This document shows, one piece after another, positions 59,001 through 64,000 of a stretch of DNA of 64,000 bases. Under the pieces are notes generated by a model. It ran no database searches and had not been told where the DNA came from. It saw only the letters and a list, made by a program, of their open reading frames with translations. Position 1 is the first letter of the stretch. Each line of letters starts with the position of its first letter. The position numbers were made by a program, and so were the translations under genes. The stretch is from Triatoma infestans (Eukaryota > Arthropoda > Insecta > Hemiptera > Reduviidae), in the NCBI GenBank assembly GCA_011037195.1, contig JAAEAF010000231.1, positions 62,001-126,000 on the forward strand. Direction: 5' to 3'.

Positions 59001-62000
59001 TGGGATAGTTACAATAGTCTTAAAAAAGCGTATAAATACGCTTTAAGGAAAGCTAAGAGAAACTCTTGGAGATCCTTTTGTGAGGATCTAAATTCGACTC
59101 AAGCGACATCTATGCTGGTACGGATTCTTGGTAAGTATAAGGACTGTCAGTTGGTTACTTTAAGACATCCTGACGGTTCCTTTACAGGAGGAGAAATGGA
59201 GATATTCCAGCTCCTGCTTAATACCCATTTACCGGATAACATAAACAGGAAGCTGGAACCTAAAGACTAGTTACCGTAGACGACGTAGTGACGAGAGGGA
59301 TGTACTGACGAAGGTATTGATAAGGATTTTTAAAGGGGGTTTAATGATTGGTTATGTGCCAACATTATGAAGGGAAGTTAGGGTGGTCTTCTCCTAAACC
59401 AGGAAGAAGTGACTACTCTGATCCTAAGGCATTTAGACCTATAAGTCTTATGTCATTCCTTCTATAAACTTTGATAGGGTTGTTGGATAGGTATAGTACT
59501 GATGGTTCTTTGAAGGATCATCCATTCCATCCATACCTACATGCTTATACAGCAGGAAAATCGACCGAGACTGCTTTGAATTGTCTAATCTCGGTAGGAT
59601 AGAATCTGTTCTAGAGACAAGGAAATATGCTCTGGGGTGTTTCTTTGATGTCGAAGGGGCATTTGATGGTCCCTTCGATGGTCTTGAAGATTCCCTAGGT
59701 CGAAAAGGTATACAACCAGTTTTAATTAACAGGATAGGTATTTATTTAAGGAGTAGAGTTATACAGTCTTCTATAGGTATACACAATGTGGTTGTGGGAT
59801 CAGGGTGTTGTCCTCAAAGTGGCTGTCCCTCAGCAAAGCTATGGTGGAACTGTTAACCAGGATGAATTCATCGGGCTTCTATGTACAGAGATATGCCGCT
59901 GATGGTATTATTTATGGCTGGGACGATATCTGACTACTATCTCAGACTTAATGCAAAGTGTCCTCGACATGGTAAATGATTGGACTCAGGATAAGTGTGT
60001 TTCAATTAATCCCAGTTAGACCCACGTGATTTTATTTACCAATAGAAGGAAGATCGTAGGATTGAAACCTCCTAGGTTATTAGGAACTTCTGTTCAGATT
60101 TGCAAATCGGTGGAGTTTCTTGGAGTGGTTCTAGGCAGTAAATTAAATTGGTCGGAACATGTTAAGACACAGCATCAAAAGGCAATTATTTCCTTTTGGC
60201 AATTTCGAAGAATTGTAGGTAAAAATTGGGGGATTACTCCCAAGATGATGTTTTGGATTTATGGTATGGTTATTAAACCTAGGTTGTTATATTTGGCTGT
60301 GGTGTGGTGCCGTCGCATTGAGATAAGATCCGCTAGATTGCTGCTTGAGGATATTCAACGCTTGGCTTGTCTGGCGGTGACCGGTGCGATGCGGACCACG
60401 CCAACAGCTGCAATGGAGACTTTATTGGGAGTCCACCACTCTTTGTAGAGGTGGCAATGAAAGCCAGTTATATAATTAAACAGGCAGGTTTTTGGCAGGG
60501 TAAGCATTTTCATTCTACCATTCATCGCGAGATGCTTTTGAAGGTTCCTGCTGCAGGTGTTCTTTCTGATAGAACGTTGAAGACTTTTGTTTTCGAGCAT
60601 TCTTACACTGTCAGGTTACCTTCTAGGGAAGATTGATCAAGACTGGGTCCATCTAGTGTGATACCTGATAATTACCTCCGATGTACATGTACACGGACAG
60701 TTCCAGAATGGATGGTAGGTCTGGAGTTGCGGTCTATTTTGAGACCGGAGATCATTTGGCAGTGTCTCTTGGTGAATGGACCACAGTCTTCCAGACTGAG
60801 GTTTATGCTGTTCCTTGTTGTATCTTGGATGAGAGGGTACCTAACACTAACTTAAAAGGTGTTTGTATCTGCTCGGACAGCCAAGCTATGCAGAAAGCGG
60901 TGAGTTCATGGGTCTTCACTTCAGGTTGGTGTTAGAATGTTCTAAAAAACTGGAAGACCTCTCTTTTTTGAAGGATGTGCTTCTAGTCTGGGTACCAGTC
61001 ATATAGGAACTTTTGGGAATGAGGAGGTGGATAGGTTTGCCAAATTAGGCGCCTCTCTTCCTTTCATTGGTCCCGAGCCTGCTGTTGGCGTGTGTTCTGG
61101 CACATGTCTGTCATGCTTCCAGTCTCAGACAGCTTCACAGCATTCATCCTTATGGATGAGCACAGTTGGTTGTCGGCAGTCCAAAATGCTGATCGGGGAT
61201 CCGGACAGGACGTGAGGCGTTGCTGTGTCTTTCATGGAGCTCTCTCACGCATCTAGGAGGATCTCTTACTGGACATTGTGGTTTAAGGAGACATCTCTAC
61301 ATAATGGGGCTCATGCCGGATCCATTTTGTAGAGTCTGTGAGACAGAGGAGGACACTCATCCATTTTATGACAGATTGCGTGGGTTAAGAGGAAATTAGG
61401 TTCAGGACCTTTGGTCGGAACAGGATGTGTGTAAAGAGCTTAGGCTATTTCCCCTTAAGGTTACTGTCTGATTTGTTCGGACTGCGGTGAATCTTAGACC
61501 GATTACATCCGGGAGTGGATATTTGTTCTAGATCCGGAATGTTGTTGTTTTTCTTGGGGTAGCTACATGGGCCCGTGGGGCTTTGGATAGCGTAGGGTAT
61601 GGTCCCTTCCCAGAGACAAATAATAATACTATTTTGGCGCGTGGTTAGTGTTTATTCCTACTGGGTTTAATTTATTTTTTATTAAAAGTTTCTTTAAAGA
61701 AAGAAATGTCTTTGGTAAACATTTAATTCTTTCTAAATACTTAGTAAATGTAACCTCCCGACAGTTTTGAACGTTTATGTTCTCGATAAGTTTCGTATAC
61801 TTTCGACCTAAGTCGCTTCAGCTGCCGATGTTCAAGAAATTTTGGTCGGACTTCACCCTATGAATGTACCATATATTAAATTTCAGCAGAGATTTTGTCC
61901 ATATTCTTCTATTTGCTTTCTAGTTGCTTCTATTTGTTGTTCATCACCTGTTTTTGGGCATTCTGCCATCTTCAGTAAGTTTGATAAACAGTGTGATATC

Positions 62001-63519
62001 ATAGGCCGTACAATGCATTATTCATGCATACACTGCATATGTAGATCCATGATATCATACTGTTTCACAAATCCTGAATTGGGCGAACGTCCCAAACCTG
62101 CAAGTTGCAAACCTGCACAAAATCAAACAGGCTATCACAAAAAAAAATCATGTTTTCGAGCTCTGCGCAACCTTCCACCCTATTTTTTAAGTGCTAAAAA
62201 TAATCTGTTATGAACTAGAAAGTGAATTCAATTCGTCTGATATGATATTATCCCACTGTTTAAAAGGAACTGGCGAGTGCTTGTGAAAACAACGGACGAT
62301 CTAGAGCTGCCTTTGTACACATATAAATTAGTTCGTGCTATCCCAGAAATTGCTTAACTATAGTATTTCCACAGCTACAATAAATTTAAACTGTTTTATT
62401 CCATTTTTCACTAATTTTTTTATTCCACTAATTTTCCTTCACTTGTTTATATTTTTTATTCCCACATTTATTTTCACTATATTTTCAAAACTGTTTTATA
62501 TTATAACGACACAATTACAAAAAGAACTGAGATAACTAAGCAGGGATTATTTCTGGGAAAGACCGACCGTAAATCAGAAGAAAACACTGTGAAGATGGGT
62601 GCTCATTGAAGGCAATCTTATAATAAGGAAAAAAGTGCAAATCTACTTTCGTTATTTGATCATTTCTATTTCCTTATTTATTTTAAACAGCTATACACGA
62701 TCAACGAAGAGTTGGCTTCCTACAATTGATACACTTATGTCCAGAAATATTTGATACATCTTGGCATATGTATATCTCTTGAAGACTAAATGGAAAAAAC
62801 CTCACTTAAAATGAGGAATAATTTTACATGTCCAAATTTGTAAATTTTATATCTATTATGATGATGTAGTACAAAAAATTCATTATACTAACCTCCACAG
62901 TCATGCTTCCCATAATTGCTCTCTGATGTCCTTCTAATGTAACTAATGCAATGTGTTGAATTTCAGCATCTGATTTACCTAAGAACTGTTCGCATGCCGC
63001 TAATAGCATTTCTTCATTTTGACCCTGTATCTTAACCTTCAAAGAAAGATTAATAATTATTCTCTTCAACTTTTCTTTATTACATATATCCTCAACTACA
63101 ATACCTGAGCTATACCCGTAACAGAAATCGGTACACCTTGACCTGTATATACCGTTGGGCTCTCCACTTGGAGTGTCATCGTGTTTAGAGATATCCTAAG
63201 CAAATAAACTTTCAGGGCTAAATATTCCTCATTATTAGTTTTCACAAAAGAAGTAAAAGAACAAAGAAATGAATCGCTACCTATAAAATGACTCACCTTT
63301 GAACACATTGTAAAGTCGGCCAAACAAAAGCCCGGCCACCAGGTACTAAAAGAGGCTTGGCATGACAACAACCTATTAATTTATACGTATTTCTTATAAT
63401 CTGAACCATTAAGTACATCATATTAAATTAAAACAAACAAAAAATGAACCAAATTTTGATGAATTACCTGAAACCACAAGTGCTTCATTGGGTCCACAAG
63501 TAACAAACCCCCAAGTCAT
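50100..63519 (-). CDS. Flo1: Flotillin-1, 11 coding exons
   Basis: Membrane-associated SPFH/PHB scaffold protein that oligomerises with flotillin-2 in cholesterol-rich plasma-membrane and endosomal microdomains. Exons, 5' to 3': 63468-63519, 63297-63372, 63105-63195, 62893-63036, 56464-56583, 54510-54640, 54267-54351, 53606-53793, 51666-51876, 50100-50297, plus an optional 55016-55024 between the fifth and sixth. Ten constant exons give 1296 bases and 431 residues; the fly protein is of similar length. The start [17 protein letters not shown] matches the family exactly at the conserved CGPNEA. The SPFH domain (about 1-185) includes [11 protein letters not shown] and [20 protein letters not shown]. 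The flotillin coiled coil follows with EAEA repeats ([35 protein letters not shown]). The C-terminus holds [17 protein letters not shown]. There is no signal peptide; cysteines at 8, 19, 20 and 40 are possible acylation sites. Introns hold a SINE, LTR-element pieces and a LINE. Confidence 0.95.
50700..50890. repeat. Family B fragment
   Basis: AAATAGCACTTTAAAGGAAA with CACTTAAATGAATTTTCC matches the internal unit of the element at 31766-31930. It directly adjoins the SINE 5' extension at 50893. Confidence 0.5.
50893..51310 (+). repeat. tRNA-derived SINE with 5' extension, copy 5 (best copy)
   Basis: The head at about 51055 has an A box TAGCTCAGTGG (51062-51072) and a perfect B box GGTTCGAATCC (51105-51115), as in internal RNA polymerase III promoters. 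The body runs through TTCCTAGGAGCGTCTACAAC to ACAACAATCTAAATCTAAAT at the 3' end. About 160 bases upstream of the head (GCGACCCCACGGG, CTCAGTACTCCATACAC, AGGGTCTCAGTCCCTAGTTA) are shared with the copy at 40433-40840. It lies in the last intron of flotillin-1 on the opposite strand. Confidence 0.85.
52373..52403 (+). ncRNA. Hammerhead-like motif, direct pair, left
   Basis: CTTATGA, stem II GGAT-GAGA-ATCC, then GAAACCGGTC with predicted cleavage after 52402. One core base is changed (CTGA reads CTTA). The sequence after it, GCTATGATGAATAAAATCAC, corresponds to the arm GCTATCACGGAAAATATCTC of the element at 22850-23102. Confidence 0.5.
52565..52720 (+). repeat. Hammerhead-family repeat, right half
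   Basis: Matches 22955-23100: TTATCACACTGTTTTGACAA, ACCGGTCGATGACCACAAA, GGAAAATATCTCTGATGC, TTTCCAGCTCTGCGG and AACCAACCAT. The left arm is absent. Confidence 0.7.
52609..52639 (+). ncRNA. Hammerhead-like motif, direct pair, right
   Basis: CTGACGA (52609-52615) is an intact core. Stem II is weakened (AAGC-GAAC-GTCC). The GAAA block reads ATAA, followed by CCGGTC with predicted cleavage after 52638. Mutated and probably inactive. Confidence 0.45.
55016..55024 (-). CDS. Flo1: Candidate 9-base microexon of flotillin-1 (Gly-Ala-Lys)
   Basis: On the minus strand a T12 tract and GCATCAAG form an acceptor, then GGAGCCAAG, then a strong donor GTATGTCA. Inserting nine bases between the phase-0 exons 56464-56583 (ending RDEE) and 54510-54640 (starting GYLKSLG) keeps the frame and adds GAK. 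From memory, the fly protein can carry a short insert (GDSK) at this very place, which suggests a conserved optional microexon. Whether it is spliced in cannot be seen from DNA. Confidence 0.5.
55600..56051 (+). pseudogene. LTR-retrotransposon protease-region fragment, copy 1
   Basis: The frame reads [40 protein letters not shown] and [13 protein letters not shown]. The pattern (...LGN...LVA.I.DECI.G.DVM..Y.F.LDF...L) is that of the flap-to-C-terminal part of the aspartic protease region in Gypsy-type elements. The catalytic Asp-Thr/Ser-Gly block is not visible. No reverse transcriptase or LTR was found. Bases 55776-55995 recur at 57423-57642. Confidence 0.6.
57423..57660 (+). pseudogene. LTR-retrotransposon protease-region fragment, copy 2
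   Basis: Starting at GGTAGCCAAATTCAAGGACG, the stretch repeats 55776-55995 over 220 bases with about 20 differences and no indel visible to me. It encodes [20 protein letters not shown] and related sequence in the same frame. It ends with a TAG just after the shared part. The flanks differ from those of copy 1. Confidence 0.65.
59581..60448 (+). pseudogene. LINE reverse transcriptase, catalytic box mutated
   Basis: Two open pieces, 59581-59856 and 60026-60448, cover the palm, fingers and thumb. The F(D)V(E)GAFD motif with the first aspartate is kept. The catalytic YADD box reads YAAD, so one of the paired aspartates is lost. The stretch between the pieces has several stops. It cannot be an active enzyme. 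Confidence 0.7.
60681..60935 (+). pseudogene. LINE RNase H fragment
   Basis: [27 protein letters not shown] and [13 protein letters not shown] carry the first Asp, the Glu and the second Asp of the RNase H active site. The usual TDGS reads TDSS. The frame ends before the last motif, which continues in other frames near 60990-61050 (VPSHIG-like, then [10 protein letters not shown]). Confidence 0.65.
61930..62180. repeat. Hammerhead-family fold-back repeat, copy 4 (old)
   Basis: Same layout as 22850-23102. The left arm is CACCTGTTTTTGGGCATTCT with CCATCTTCAG; the centre has AACAGTGTGATATC and its inverse GATATCATACTGTTT; the right arm is CTGAATTGGGCGAACGTCCC, then CAGGCTATCAC and CGAGCTCTGCGCAACC. 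Both hammerhead cores are damaged: the minus strand keeps CTGAAGA and GGCA-GAA-TGCC but has AAAA for GAAA; the plus strand keeps only CTGAAT and the stem. Confidence 0.65.
62181..62892. other. Flotillin-1 intron 4, non-repeat part
   Basis: AT-rich intron DNA with no coding sequence or element recognised. Confidence 0.5.
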
Positions 63520-64000
63520 TTCCGATTATTTAACTCATAGATATACAAGATACAGAATTATACAGAATAACTAACTTTTAATGCAAGGAATGGCGACGCT
63601 TGTGCAATTTAAGGGAGAGCAATGCACTGTTACCGATTCGATATTTCTCCCATAATAACAGCATGAAGTTTAGGAGTGAAATGAACAAATTGTTTAAATG
63701 AGCACGAAGTTTAAATCTTCCTATTTTTTAGAAGAAAAAAGTATCATAAACCTATATTTATCAGAAAACAATCACAATTTAGAGTTAGTTACATAATTAT
63801 CCGCACAGGGGCGTTGTATTTCTACTCATCACTTGACGTCCTATGATGCTCAGAATCTTAACATTGACAAGACGGCCATGCTTTGTAGTGTTTAAATACT
63901 GAAGGAGAGGGGGTGGGATATTTTACGGATTATCTTGTGTTGATAGTGTTTCAGTGCGACAGTCCCATTCGCTCTAGTGTTAAACAAGCGCCCCAACGTG
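63520..64000. other. 5' flank of flotillin-1
   Basis: Upstream of the flotillin-1 start codon. It should contain the 5' untranslated region and promoter, but I cannot place them: there is no clear TATA box. A GTTTCAGTGCG initiator-like sequence on the plus strand near 63948 and an AAGACGGCCATGCTTTG patch near 63870 could belong to a divergent gene beyond the window. No further coding exon is seen. Confidence 0.35.

Larger units (their letters stand above)
57890..61660 (+). mobile_element. Decayed RNase H-bearing LINE in flotillin-1 intron 4
   Basis: An I/LOA-like non-LTR retrotransposon. In order: possible 5' region from about 57890; end of the endonuclease ([44 protein letters not shown]) at 58555-58725; reverse transcriptase blocks ([14 protein letters not shown] at 59629; a degraded GCPQG block at 59800; [11 protein letters not shown] at 59886; [18 protein letters not shown] at 60112); and RNase H ([32 protein letters not shown] at 60690-60890; a degraded final motif near 61000). 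The tail [26 protein letters not shown] lies at 61270-61370. Many stops and frame changes. The reverse transcriptase YADD box is mutated. Confidence 0.75.

Noticed and set aside
1..64000. CRISPR arrays, operons, bacterial terminators or origins
   Set aside because: No regularly spaced repeats with unique spacers, and the gene structure is plainly eukaryotic.

Overview
The window looks like nuclear DNA of an insect. It is AT-rich, its genes are split by many GT..AG introns, and the two conserved genes (Spt5 and flotillin-1) resemble insect orthologues. The order cannot be fixed from the sequence alone. Most of the remaining DNA is old transposable elements.

Layout, left to right. Bases 1-1204 hold the last three coding exons of an unrecognised plus-strand gene. 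Bases 1205-9041 are AT-rich DNA with repeat relics. Bases 9042-12752 (+) carry a complete six-exon gene for a PP2C-like protein of the Drosophila CG9801 type; its 125-base first exon was placed by splice phase. Bases 12753-24238 hold a MADF-type exon fragment, LINE and SINE relics, a decayed Helitron with both ends recognisable, and a fold-back repeat. Bases 24239-39555 (-) carry the whole coding region of the transcription elongation factor Spt5 (20 coding exons, 1088 residues), with a nearly intact Tc1 element in its longest intron. Bases 39556-50099 hold SINE and LINE relics. Bases 50100-63519 (-) carry flotillin-1 (11 coding exons, 431 residues, plus a candidate 9-base microexon), whose introns hold a SINE, two copies of an LTR-retrotransposon protease-region fragment and a LINE.

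The three complete genes have unrelated jobs: a divergent phosphatase fold, RNA polymerase II elongation, and membrane scaffolding. Nothing suggests joint regulation.

The most interesting signal is a dispersed repeat family whose core reads as a minimal type I hammerhead ribozyme: CTGANGA, a short stem II, then GAAACCGGTC. At least eight instances in six places are visible. The stem II sequence differs between copies while pairing is kept, and ACCGGT is a self-complementary stem III, as expected for ribozymes that work as dimers. One copy is a fold-back element with a motif on each strand; another locus has two motifs in direct orientation 236 bases apart.
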